Below, one piece after another: positions 1 through 6,354 of a DNA stretch of 7,250 bases. The DNA is from Flavobacteriales bacterium UBA7519 (GTDB lineage: Bacteria; Bacteroidota; Bacteroidia; Flavobacteriales; Weeksellaceae): assembly GCA_002476905.1 (NCBI GenBank), contig DLND01000145.1:1-7250 (forward strand), read 5' to 3'. The translations under genes and the position numbers were made by a program. The notes below the pieces were generated by a model. It ran no database searches and had not been told where the DNA came from. It saw only the letters and a program-made list of their open reading frames with translations. Within the stretch, counting starts at the first letter, position 1, and every line of letters starts with the position of its first letter.

Positions 1-504
1 AATTTGTTGATTGGCGCTGTAAATGCATTCAATATGGAAACCAATAAGGTCAAAAATGCATTGGACGGCCAATACAAACCAGTTCCAGATTCTGCAAGAC
101 AATATAAAGCAGCACAAATCCCAACAATTATTGTAGGAGACGAGAATTATGGTGAAGGTTCTTCCAGAGAACACGCGGCAATGGAACCTAGACATCTTGG
201 CGTAAGAGCGGTTTTGGTTAAGTCTTTTGCCAGAATACACGAGACCAATCTTAAAAAACAAGGAATGCTGGCCTTGACATTTGACAACAAGGAAGATTAT
301 GACAAAATCCAGGAAGATGATACCATCAATTTCTTAGATTTGGACCAGTTTGCACCAAATAAACAATTGACATTGGAGTTTGTTCACGCTGATGGAACTA
401 AAGACATTGTAAAAACCAACCATACCTATAATGCTGGGCAAATTGCTTGGTTCAAAGCAGGCTCCGCACTTAATCTAATTAAAGCAATGGAAAAAGAAAG
501 TTAA
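1..504 (+). CDS. acnA: Aconitate hydratase, C-terminal part (5' end outside window)
   Basis: This is the C-terminal 167 residues of aconitase, the [4Fe-4S] TCA-cycle enzyme that isomerises citrate to isocitrate through cis-aconitate. The frame is open from base 1, so the gene begins upstream and the TTG near the left edge is not its start. The segment covers the swivel domain (domain 4). It contains the signature [10 protein letters not shown], whose Ser and Arg belong to the substrate-binding and catalytic set of the family, followed by [20 protein letters not shown] and a KKQG motif. The [14 protein letters not shown] stretch closely matches the mitochondrial-type aconitase branch, which is usual in Bacteroidota, rather than AcnB, where the swivel domain is N-terminal. 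The iron-sulfur cysteines lie in the missing N-terminal part. The reading frame is intact and ends in TAA, followed by a hairpin terminator. The enzyme assignment is firm; the choice of gene symbol is conventional. Confidence 0.95.
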   Translation, partial: NLLIGAVNAFNMETNKVKNALDGQYKPVPDSARQYKAAQIPTIIVGDENYGEGSSREHAAMEPRHLGVRAVLVKSFARIHETNLKKQGMLALTFDNKEDYDKIQEDDTINFLDLDQFAPNKQLTLEFVHADGTKDIVKTNHTYNAGQIAWFKAGSALNLIKAMEKES

Positions 505-531
505 AAAACTCTAGATACTTTTACATATAAA

Positions 532-558
532 AAAAGTCTCACAGATTGTGAGACTTTT
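532..558. terminator. Bidirectional rho-independent terminator between aconitase and the sigma-factor operon
   Basis: A 12-bp perfect stem (532-543 with 547-558) closes on a GAT loop. The GC-containing core GTCTCACA/TGTGAGAC is flanked by A's on the left and T's on the right, so it can end transcription from either direction. It lies 27 nt after the aconitase stop and 3 nt after the stop of the convergent membrane-protein gene, so one hairpin serves both. Confidence 0.9.
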
Positions 559-561
559 ATT

Positions 562-948
562 TTACGCTTTATTTTCTTCTGCTTCAGGTTGTTCCGGTTT
601 GCAAAACTTAGATTCGAATCTCTGTTTCCAGATTTCCTTGAACTTTTCCCGTTCTTCTTCGCTTCCACAAAACTGGGTTTCGAATTTTTGTTTCCAGTTT
701 TCTCTCATATTCTGATCTGGTTCAAAATTATTGCTTCTCTTGAACTTTTCTTTAGCACCATTGAAGCCACCAAACAAAATCTTTGACAATAATAACAATC
801 CTAAAGATTGCCAATAATTAATAGCTTTCACACCTAAAATATCAGGTAGAAGAATATTCCAAAGCCATTGGAAAAACCATACAAATAACCCCATTGCAGC
901 AATCATACAAGGAATTACTATCCAAAATTTCTTTTTATTTCTGTTCAT
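562..948 (-). CDS. Two-helix membrane protein with duplicated W-x2-[KR]-F-E-x2-F-C tail, cotranscribed with ECF sigma factor
   Basis: The family is not recognised. The 128-residue protein starts with a Lys-rich end (MNRNKKK). Two hydrophobic segments follow, at about 8-30 and 46-62, then a charged region rich in Lys and Glu. The positive-inside rule places both ends in the cytoplasm. The tail holds two near-identical motifs, WKQKFETQFC (85-94) and WKQRFESKFC (107-116), exactly 22 residues apart. Each is next to an acidic stretch, and EKFK also occurs twice (67-70 and 101-104). The motif cysteines, C94 and C116, are the only ones in the tail. The start codon is 10 nt after the sigma-factor stop, so the two genes are almost certainly cotranscribed and probably translationally coupled. 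A gene right after an ECF sigma factor is often its anti-sigma factor, but no zinc-binding H-x3-C-x2-C anti-sigma motif is present. An atypical anti-sigma or sensor role is inference only. The intact frame, position and tail repeats support a real gene. Confidence 0.8.
   Translation of the reverse strand: MNRNKKKFWIVIPCMIAAMGLFVWFFQWLWNILLPDILGVKAINYWQSLGLLLLSKILFGGFNGAKEKFKRSNNFEPDQNMRENWKQKFETQFCGSEEEREKFKEIWKQRFESKFCKPEQPEAEENKA
601..696 (-). repeat. Internal duplication encoding W-x2-[KR]-F-E-x2-F-C
   Basis: Two 30-bp copies lie at 667-696 (first in the protein) and 601-630 (second), offset by 66 bp or 22 codons. By eye, 24 of 30 bases match, including the shared runs CAAAACT, TTCGAAT and TGTTTCCA on the plus strand. 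Most differences are silent or conservative (K/R, T/S, Q/K), which suggests an in-frame duplication retained under selection. Confidence 0.75.
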
Positions 949-958
949 TTCTTTAATA

Positions 959-1534
959 TTAATCGTTCAAATCATCATAAAGACTTTGCAATCTTTTGCG
1001 CAAATGTTTTACGGCATATGATTTTCTACTAATGATTGTTTTTATGTTCTCGCCTTCTTCGTCAGCAATTTCTTGTAACGTTTTATCTTCCAACTCGTTT
1101 TGGATGTAAACTCGTTTTTGTTTTTCTGGCAATTCATCCAGAGCTTTCATCAGTTCGTTCCAAAACATTTCTTTGAAAACACCAAGTTCCGGACTATTAC
1201 TATCATCAGCCAAAAGAATATCTTTAACATTCAGTTCGCCATTTTCGTCCTGATAAACAAAATCTTCCAGAGATTCACTTTTCTTTTTTCTGTAACTGTC
1301 GATGATTTTGTTTCTGGTAACCGAATACAACCAAGCGCCAACATTTTCTAGCTCGTTTAAGTTAGTCAATCGGCTAGTTTGAAACCAAACTTCCTGCAGA
1401 ATATCTTCTGCATCTTCTGTCTTTGCTACTTTAGAATTGATAAAGCGCAAGAGCTGGGAACCGTAATTTTTCACGACTTCCGTAATCGATGCAGATTTTT
1501 TTTCGGCCATTGGCTGTAAAGATAGCGACTCCAT
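959..1534 (-). CDS. RNA polymerase sigma factor, ECF (sigma-70 family)
   Basis: This is a 191-residue group-4 sigma factor that directs RNA polymerase to a specific promoter set. The sigma2 region spans about 20-85. It has the region 2.2 core-binding helix DAEDILQEVW (41-50) and the region 2.3/2.4 stretch VGAWLYSVTRNKIIDSYRKK (65-84), which melts and reads the -10 element. A linker rich in acidic residues (about 86-125) leads to sigma4 (about 130-182), with LDELPEKQKRVY and a helix-turn-helix around TLQEIADEEG...IKTIISRKSYAVKHLRKRL. The length is typical of ECF factors. An alternative start at Met9 (1510) would also retain all domains, and neither start has a convincing ribosome-binding site. 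The gene heads a two-gene operon with the small membrane protein and is divergent from the outer-membrane protein gene. Its target genes cannot be read from the sequence. Confidence 0.93.
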   Translation of the reverse strand: MESLSLQPMAEKKSASITEVVKNYGSQLLRFINSKVAKTEDAEDILQEVWFQTSRLTNLNELENVGAWLYSVTRNKIIDSYRKKKSESLEDFVYQDENGELNVKDILLADDSNSPELGVFKEMFWNELMKALDELPEKQKRVYIQNELEDKTLQEIADEEGENIKTIISRKSYAVKHLRKRLQSLYDDLND

Positions 1535-1753
1535 ATGAATATGACGACTTAGAAAAAATTTTACCTTAAAGTTTTTTGTAAAATCATTGTTTTTTCAGTT
1601 TTAGGAAAAAATCGGATTTATAGGTTTCTCCGATTGGGATTTCTACCTCAGAATTTATGGTGATATTTTATTAATTCCGAAGAAAAAGACAGAGCGAATT
1701 AATTAATGTAACAAATCGGTTTCTGAGTTGTCTAATTAAGCATAAACGAAACT
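1535..1753. promoter_or_regulatory. Divergent intergenic region between sigma operon and outer-membrane protein gene
   Basis: This 219-bp AT-rich gap must contain the promoters for both divergent genes. I found no good TTG-N(17-23)-TAnnTTTG flavobacterial promoter in either direction, which would fit control by an alternative sigma factor but does not prove it. A perfect 8-bp inverted repeat, ATTAATTC (1670-1677) and GAATTAAT (1696-1703), with an 18-nt spacer, is a possible operator. Its AT-rich content makes chance plausible. The part from 1584 to 1667 resembles the end of a LytTR gene and is listed separately. Confidence 0.4.
1584..1667 (-). pseudogene. Relic C-terminus of a LytTR-family DNA-binding response regulator
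   Basis: On the minus strand a short frame follows two tandem TAA stops and reads 27 residues to a TGA. It contains NITINSEV followed by EIPIGETYKSDFFLKL. LytTR DNA-binding domains, common in Bacteroidota two-component regulators, usually end with a beta-strand, then [IV]PI[GS]-x2-Y-[KR]-x2-F-x3-L, and then a stop, which is the pattern seen here. There is no start codon, and the rest of the domain (with the usual H-x-S-x-[IVL]-[VN] motif) is not readable upstream. It therefore looks like a gene fragment left by a deletion or rearrangement. It points the same way as the sigma factor and stops 49 nt before it. The match is short, so chance similarity is not excluded. Confidence 0.5.
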
Positions 1754-3889
1754 ATGAAGTTAAAATCTATCATTCCAATCTCTGCTTTGTTTCTTAGTCA
1801 AATCTATCTTGCTCAGGAAACACCTAAAAAGGAAAATGACAACAGAGAAAAAGAAATTGAAGCGGTAACGATTACCAAAACTAAAAAAGCTGTTGAACAA
1901 AAAGCCGACAGAACTATCTACGATTTTTCTGAACAGCCACATCTTAATTCCGGTAACACCTTAGAAGGCTTACAAAAAATTCCTGGTCTGGTAGTTTCCG
2001 AAATGGCGGGAATGATTTACCAAGGAAAGGCGCTTGATGTTTATATGGACGGAAGACCGCTGAATATCTACAGCACGCAACTAACAGCTTATCTGGAAGG
2101 ACTTCCAGCCAACAGCATCGAAAAAATAGAAATCATTACACAACCTGGAGCCGAATTTCCAGCAACTTCTGGTGGTGCAATTATCAATATCATTACGAGC
2201 AGAAATGCAAAATCATATCTGTCCGCAACTTATGCCGGTGGTTATCGTTTCAGCAATTATGACCATTATAGAAGCAAATTCAATAATAGCTTAACGCTTA
2301 ATTCGAAAAACAAATGGTTCGGATGGCAGTTGAATGTTGGGCAAAATTATAACGAAAGCGAAACCAAATCGACAATTGATGAGATTTCCAGATTGTACAA
2401 TGATAATGTTAACAGAAATCAATATTTGAGAAGTGCTTTCACATTTGATATCGGACAAGACCGATTGCTTTTGAACTACAATCTTTCGGTAGGTTCTTCT
2501 GATCGTTATGTGGATGGCTACTCTTTGTACAGCGGACAAGAATCTTTTGATAAAGACAAAATTGACCAAAGTAATACGAGAAATGAAGTGACTGCGACGT
2601 ATCAGAAGAAATTCGCAGATAAAAACAAAAAATTAGAATTCAAAGGTTCTTATTCCAACTTTACTAATGATTTTGCGCAAGCAAGTCAAATTATAAAACC
2701 AGATCCCAATGCATCGGAAAATGGTTCGAATCAAAATGTTTACAATTTCCGAGTAGACTACGCTCAGCCGATTAAGGTTTTAGATGAAGGAAAGTTAAGT
2801 TTAGGTGCTTATTATGATCAATTAGAATTTTCTGCAGATCTTTTTGGAATAGAAAATCTGGATTATAAAAGCAAAACGACTGCTTTCTATTCTGAAGCCA
2901 GTGCTACCAAAGGAAAATTAGATTTCGTACTTGGACTTCGTGGAGAATATTACAATATTAATGGTACAAGCTTAGACTTTCAAACCCAAACATATGAGAA
3001 ATTAAGATCATTTGAAAAATTCAAAGTGTTTCCGAATGCGAGCATTCAGTACAACATTATTCCGAAAATTGCTTTCTTTAACGTTAATTACAACAAGAAA
3101 ATCGCTTTACCAAATGTTGCGAGCCTGAATCCAAACAATACGAGATACGGAAATGAAAACATCGATTTTTCAGGGAATCCAAATCTTCAACCAACTATTT
3201 TCGACAATTTCGAGATCAAGTTAAGCGCGTTAAATTATGCTTTCATCGGCTATAATTTCACTAATACAAAAAATCAAGTGGTTCAAATCGTTGGGAGAAA
3301 AGGCGATTTGATTATTCAAACAAGCGAAAATCTTGACCGAATGAAAACGCATAATTTCAACATTGGTTTCCCTGTTCCTTTAGCGATTTTCAACACCCCG
3401 TTCAAAGACATTATGAAAATGGATATGAATCCAGACCAAGTGAGTTTCATCTTCCTCTATGGTTCATATCAATTACAACAAATCGATAGAATTATAAATC
3501 CAAAAGGCTACTGGACTTACAATGTAACAGGGCAATTTATTTTACCTTTTAAAACTAAATTCATTGCAAATTACACTTACTTAACCAAAGGAAATGAGTT
3601 CTTCTTTTACCCAAACAAATCATTTTATAATACATTAAATTTATCTTTATCAAGGAAATTTAATAAAGACAGAATGACGTTGACGTTGTTTGCCAATGAT
3701 GTTTTCAATACCAACGAAACAAATCTGAGAACAACGAACGCTATTCCAAACGTTTACATCAGAAACAAAAATGACACGAGAAACTTTGGACTCTCTTTCA
3801 ACTATAAAATCCCGACCAAAAATAAATTGGCGAAAGAAGCTCCAATTTTGTTGAATCAGGAGAAAAAAGAAGAAACGCCCACTTTATAA
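1754..3889 (+). CDS. Outer-membrane beta-barrel family protein (TonB-dependent receptor-like)
   Basis: This 711-residue protein is predicted to sit in the outer membrane as a plugged beta-barrel. A signal peptide is clear (MKLKSIIPISALFLSQIYLA, cleavage near A20-Q21). A plug-like domain follows at about 35-150, with TLEGLQKIPGLVV, YQGKALDVYMDGRPL and the run LPANSIEKIEIITQPGAEFP ending in GGAIINI. That last run is typical of the flavobacterial 'outer membrane beta-barrel family' relatives of TonB receptors. The remainder is rich in alternating aromatic and polar beta-strands, ending with NFGLSFNYKI near 677-686 and a charged tail of about 25 residues. Many relatives carry a carboxypeptidase-regulatory-like beta-sandwich before the plug; here the plug follows the signal peptide almost directly, and no obvious STN signalling domain is seen. 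The substrate is unknown, and no SusD-like partner lies beside it. The gene is divergent from an ECF sigma factor, which may regulate it, and is followed by a strong hairpin. Confidence 0.9.
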   Translation: MKLKSIIPISALFLSQIYLAQETPKKENDNREKEIEAVTITKTKKAVEQKADRTIYDFSEQPHLNSGNTLEGLQKIPGLVVSEMAGMIYQGKALDVYMDGRPLNIYSTQLTAYLEGLPANSIEKIEIITQPGAEFPATSGGAIINIITSRNAKSYLSATYAGGYRFSNYDHYRSKFNNSLTLNSKNKWFGWQLNVGQNYNESETKSTIDEISRLYNDNVNRNQYLRSAFTFDIGQDRLLLNYNLSVGSSDRYVDGYSLYSGQESFDKDKIDQSNTRNEVTATYQKKFADKNKKLEFKGSYSNFTNDFAQASQIIKPDPNASENGSNQNVYNFRVDYAQPIKVLDEGKLSLGAYYDQLEFSADLFGIENLDYKSKTTAFYSEASATKGKLDFVLGLRGEYYNINGTSLDFQTQTYEKLRSFEKFKVFPNASIQYNIIPKIAFFNVNYNKKIALPNVASLNPNNTRYGNENIDFSGNPNLQPTIFDNFEIKLSALNYAFIGYNFTNTKNQVVQIVGRKGDLIIQTSENLDRMKTHNFNIGFPVPLAIFNTPFKDIMKMDMNPDQVSFIFLYGSYQLQQIDRIINPKGYWTYNVTGQFILPFKTKFIANYTYLTKGNEFFFYPNKSFYNTLNLSLSRKFNKDRMTLTLFANDVFNTNETNLRTTNAIPNVYIRNKNDTRNFGLSFNYKIPTKNKLAKEAPILLNQEKKEETPTL

Positions 3890-3893
3890 AAAC

Positions 3894-3924
3894 AAAAGCC
3901 CGAAAGAATTACTTTCGGGTTTTT
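3894..3924. terminator. Bidirectional rho-independent terminator
   Basis: The core stem CCCGAAAG (3899-3906) pairs with CTTTCGGG (3912-3919) around an AATTA loop. It is extended by a G-U pair and four A-T pairs to 3894-3924. Flanking A-tracts and T-tracts allow termination in both directions: the outer-membrane protein gene ends 4 nt before it and the convergent pseudouridine synthase gene ends 7 nt beyond it. Confidence 0.93.
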
Positions 3925-3931
3925 AATTAAT

Positions 3932-4624
3932 TTATTCTTCACAAGCTCTCCAGACTACATCATTCTGGGGAACTGGCGCGATGATTTCGATGTTTTCTTT
4001 GGTCACAGGATGTACAAATTGTAATTTCCTTGCGTGAAGCGAAATCCCTCCATCAGAATTGGAACGTGGTGCACCATATTTCAAGTCGCCTTTGATTGGA
4101 ACTCCGATTTTAGAAAGTTGTGCTCTGATCTGATGATGTCTTCCCGTTTCCAAATCAACTTCCAGCAAAAGATAATTATCCAAAGTCTTGATTAGACTGT
4201 AAGTCAATATAGATTCTTTTGCACCTTCTGTAGCTTTTGGATAGACAATCGCTTTGTTATTCTTCTCATTTTTTTTAAGGTAATGAACCAATCTTTGCGA
4301 ATTCGGAATCATTTCTTTTCCTACAACTGCCCAATATGTCTTTTTAGCTTCACGATTTTTCACCATTTGGGTCAATCTCGACAAAGCTTTGGAAGTTTTT
4401 GCATAGATGACTAATCCTGAAGTAGGTCTATCGATTCTATGAACCAAGCCAAGGAAAACATTTCCAGGTTTATCGTCTCTTTTTTTAATGAAATCTTTAA
4501 TCAGTTCCAACAGAGATAAGTCACCGGTTTTATCGCCCTGAACTAGTTGTCCGGCTTTTTTGTTGATGACCATCATATGATTATCTTCGTAAACGATTTG
4601 TGATTCAGAAAAACTTTGAGACAT
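3932..4624 (-). CDS. RluA-family RNA pseudouridine synthase
   Basis: This enzyme converts specific uridines in rRNA or tRNA to pseudouridine in the cytoplasm. With the chosen start it has 230 residues. The catalytic motif HRIDRPTSGL carries the nucleophilic Asp (about residue 65). The later GRHHQIRAQL motif (about 161-170) and the KYG and LHA motifs are also typical of RluA enzymes. There is no N-terminal S4 RNA-binding domain; the protein opens directly with IVYEDNHMMVINKKAG, as in short RluA-type enzymes. The start at 4624 is preferred because its ATG overlaps the upstream hydrolase stop as TAATG, a classic stop-start coupling. An in-frame ATG at 4648 would add 8 residues (MATKTTSI) and overlap the upstream gene by 25 nt. 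It is the last gene of the panB operon. The exact target nucleotide cannot be assigned from the sequence. Confidence 0.92.
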   Translation of the reverse strand: MSQSFSESQIVYEDNHMMVINKKAGQLVQGDKTGDLSLLELIKDFIKKRDDKPGNVFLGLVHRIDRPTSGLVIYAKTSKALSRLTQMVKNREAKKTYWAVVGKEMIPNSQRLVHYLKKNEKNNKAIVYPKATEGAKESILTYSLIKTLDNYLLLEVDLETGRHHQIRAQLSKIGVPIKGDLKYGAPRSNSDGGISLHARKLQFVHPVTKENIEIIAPVPQNDVVWRACEE

Positions 4625-5472
4625 TATTGATGTTGTTTTAGTAGCCATTTCGGAATCTCGTCCACGAGCTCTGCCGAAAGAATATTGTTGTGATATTTGT
4701 CTTTATTTTCCCAAAGAAAAACTTTGCCTTTGTGCTTCATTTCATCAAAAAACTTAAAATTACTTTGAGGAAAATTATCGGTATCGAGACTTCCGTGAAC
4801 AATCCAAATTGGCATTTTCGTAAGTTCGTCCATTTTATCAAACTGAGAAATTCCGGAAACATTAATCGCTGACGCAAACAAATCCGGTCTTTTGGAAATT
4901 GCATTAGAAGTCGTCGCACCGCCCATAGAAAATCCCATTACGTAGATTCTGTCTCGGTCAATATTTTCATTAATGATTAAAGAATCAATTGACTTCAAAA
5001 CTAAATCCAAATGTTCATTAGACTCAGAAACTTTGACATTCCTGCTTTCATCGAGATGATAATTGGATGAACGGATCGGAAATTGCGGAGACAAAACATA
5101 AACAGGATATTTTTCTCTGTTTTCCAGCAACAGCCACATTTTGGACAAAACACCCATTTGAGAAGTATTATTTGTACCAATTGCACCAGAGCCGTGAAAG
5201 ACCAAAACTAATGGATATTTTTTATTCTGTTCAACTTTCCTTGGTTTCAGAAAACGATAATTCACAGCTACTTTTCCATTATCAAATTTCCCTGCCTTGA
5301 AATCAGAATAATCCAAACTCTTGATGTATTTGATTCTGGCTAATGATTGTAAGGAATCTGCTTTATCGTGAATCTCCGTTTTCGTTCCATACTTCATTTT
5401 CTGCGATGTGCAGGAAAATAGAAATAGGAATCCAAATAAAATTATTAAAAGTTTAATAGCTTTCTTTTTCAT
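4624..5472 (-). CDS. Lipoprotein alpha/beta hydrolase (esterase/peptidase-like)
   Basis: The 282-residue protein has a lipoprotein signal: positive MKKK, a hydrophobic core and the lipobox LFSC with the lipidated Cys at 21. It should be anchored in a membrane facing the periplasm or exterior. The mature part is an alpha/beta hydrolase. HGSG (93-96) supplies the likely oxyanion region, and GFSMGG (180-185) is the nucleophile elbow with Ser182. D230 (in HGSLD) and H261 (in KYHNN) are good candidates for the acid and histidine of the triad. The layout resembles the predicted peptidase / poly-hydroxybutyrate depolymerase-like and carboxylesterase groups of secreted hydrolases; the substrate is unknown. 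The gene starts 20 nt inside the end of panB, and its stop overlaps the next gene's ATG by one base, so it is embedded in a tight operon. No pantothenate-related role for such a hydrolase is known to me, so the link may only be expression. Confidence 0.88.
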   Translation of the reverse strand: MKKKAIKLLIILFGFLFLFSCTSQKMKYGTKTEIHDKADSLQSLARIKYIKSLDYSDFKAGKFDNGKVAVNYRFLKPRKVEQNKKYPLVLVFHGSGAIGTNNTSQMGVLSKMWLLLENREKYPVYVLSPQFPIRSSNYHLDESRNVKVSESNEHLDLVLKSIDSLIINENIDRDRIYVMGFSMGGATTSNAISKRPDLFASAINVSGISQFDKMDELTKMPIWIVHGSLDTDNFPQSNFKFFDEMKHKGKVFLWENKDKYHNNILSAELVDEIPKWLLKQHQ

Positions 5473-6268
5473 TTGGAAATTCTGAGCTTTTCACATCTTT
5501 CACATACTGAGAAACTGCTCCTGTAATTTCTGTATAAAGGTCAAGATATCTTCTCAAGAATTTTGGAGAAAAACCTTGATTCATCCCAACCATATCGTGG
5601 TAAACCAAAACCTGCCCGTCACAATCTGAACCAGCTCCAATTCCAATAGTAGGAATAGAAATACTTTCCGAAGCTTTTTTGGCAAGCGCTGCAGGAATTT
5701 TTTCCAAAACAACAGCGAAACATCCTAATTCTTCCAATAATTTACAGTCAGAAATCAATTTTTCTGCTTCAGCATCTTCTTTCGCTCTCACTTTATAAGT
5801 TCCGAATTGATAGATACTTTGAGGCGTCAAACCTAGATGTCCACACACAGGAATACCCGCATTCACAATTTTTCTAATTGATTCTTCAACCTCTTTTCCA
5901 CCTTCGATTTTAATGGCGTGGGCGCCACCTTCTTTCATCATTCTCACTGCAGAATCCAAAGCTTTCTCCGGATTACTCTGATACGTTCCGAAAGGTAAAT
6001 CTGCCACAACCAAAGCTCTTTCTACACCGCGAACAACACATTGTGTATGATAGATCATTTGATCTAGTGTAATTGGCAAAGTGGTTTCGTGACCAGCCAT
6101 TACATTTGCCGCAGAATCTCCAATTAGAATTGAATCAACTCCACCAGCGTCAACCATTTTCGCAGTTGTAAAATCGTAAGCCGTCAGCATTGTAATCTTT
6201 TCCTTATCGAATTTCATTTTTCGTAAGGTTTCAGTCGTGATTTTTTTAATTTCAGAATGTACAGACAT
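5453..6268 (-). CDS. panB: 3-methyl-2-oxobutanoate hydroxymethyltransferase
   Basis: PanB makes ketopantoate from 2-oxoisovalerate and 5,10-methylenetetrahydrofolate, the first committed step of pantothenate and hence coenzyme A synthesis, in the cytoplasm. The 271-residue length fits the family. Recognisable motifs are MLTAYDFTTAKMVDAGGVD, ILIGDSAANVMAGHETT with the metal-binding Asp (about 51), VVADLPFGTY with the second Asp (about 90), AIKIEGG with Lys120 and Glu122, CGHLGLTPQS (His144), LEKIPA with the catalytic Glu (about 189), and TIGIGAG. The open frame extends 24 codons further upstream to 6340, but that stretch is a low-complexity run (MMIDFNHHFHF...) that would cover the hairpin and intergenic DNA, so MSVHSEIKKITTETL at 6268 is the sensible start. 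It is the first gene of an operon with the lipoprotein hydrolase and the pseudouridine synthase. No panC or panD is visible nearby. Confidence 0.95.
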   Translation of the reverse strand: MSVHSEIKKITTETLRKMKFDKEKITMLTAYDFTTAKMVDAGGVDSILIGDSAANVMAGHETTLPITLDQMIYHTQCVVRGVERALVVADLPFGTYQSNPEKALDSAVRMMKEGGAHAIKIEGGKEVEESIRKIVNAGIPVCGHLGLTPQSIYQFGTYKVRAKEDAEAEKLISDCKLLEELGCFAVVLEKIPAALAKKASESISIPTIGIGAGSDCDGQVLVYHDMVGMNQGFSPKFLRRYLDLYTEITGAVSQYVKDVKSSEFPNEKESY

Positions 6269-6317
6269 AAGAATTATTAATGATATATTATAAGTTATAA
6301 ATGATTGAAAATGAAAA

Positions 6318-6339
6318 TGATGATTGAAATCAATCATCA
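6318..6339 (-). terminator. Hairpin after the Crp/Fnr gene, possible weak terminator or operator
   Basis: A perfect 9-bp inverted repeat, TGATGATTG (6318-6326) and CAATCATCA (6331-6339), has a 4-nt spacer. Read on the minus strand it lies 15 nt after the regulator's stop and is followed by TTTTCATTTTC, so it may act as a low-GC terminator. It also sits about 50 nt before the panB start and could instead be a binding site. A direct copy of ATGATTGAAA occurs at 6301-6310 and 6320-6329. Confidence 0.5.
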
Positions 6340-6354
6340 CCTATCTTTTATCGT

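Noticed and set aside
589..786. Open frame on the plus strand opposite the small membrane protein gene
   Set aside because: It is a Phe/Leu-rich antisense reading of the Lys/Glu-rich tail, lies just after a terminator, and has no recognisable domain or promoter.
1100..1351. Open frame on the plus strand inside the sigma factor gene
   Set aside because: It is antisense to a well-defined sigma domain region, Phe-rich, and resembles no known protein.
1668..1740. Upstream continuation of the LytTR relic (FVTLINS in the same frame)
   Set aside because: The likeness to the LytTR F-[VI]-R-[IV]-H-x-S motif is weak, the His is missing, and tandem stops intervene, so only the last 27 codons are claimed.
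2291..2569. Open frame on the minus strand within the outer-membrane protein gene
   Set aside because: It is fully antisense to the barrel region, with no family resemblance and no start signal; its composition is that of a shadow frame.
5067..5300. Open frame on the plus strand opposite the hydrolase gene
   Set aside because: It is antisense to the hydrolase core and contains no motif or hydrophobic pattern suggesting a real protein.
6319..6338. FNR/Crp binding box in the palindrome upstream of panB
   Set aside because: On the minus strand the centre reads TTGATTTCAA, where the half-sites are too close to fit the TTGAT-N4-ATCAA layout.
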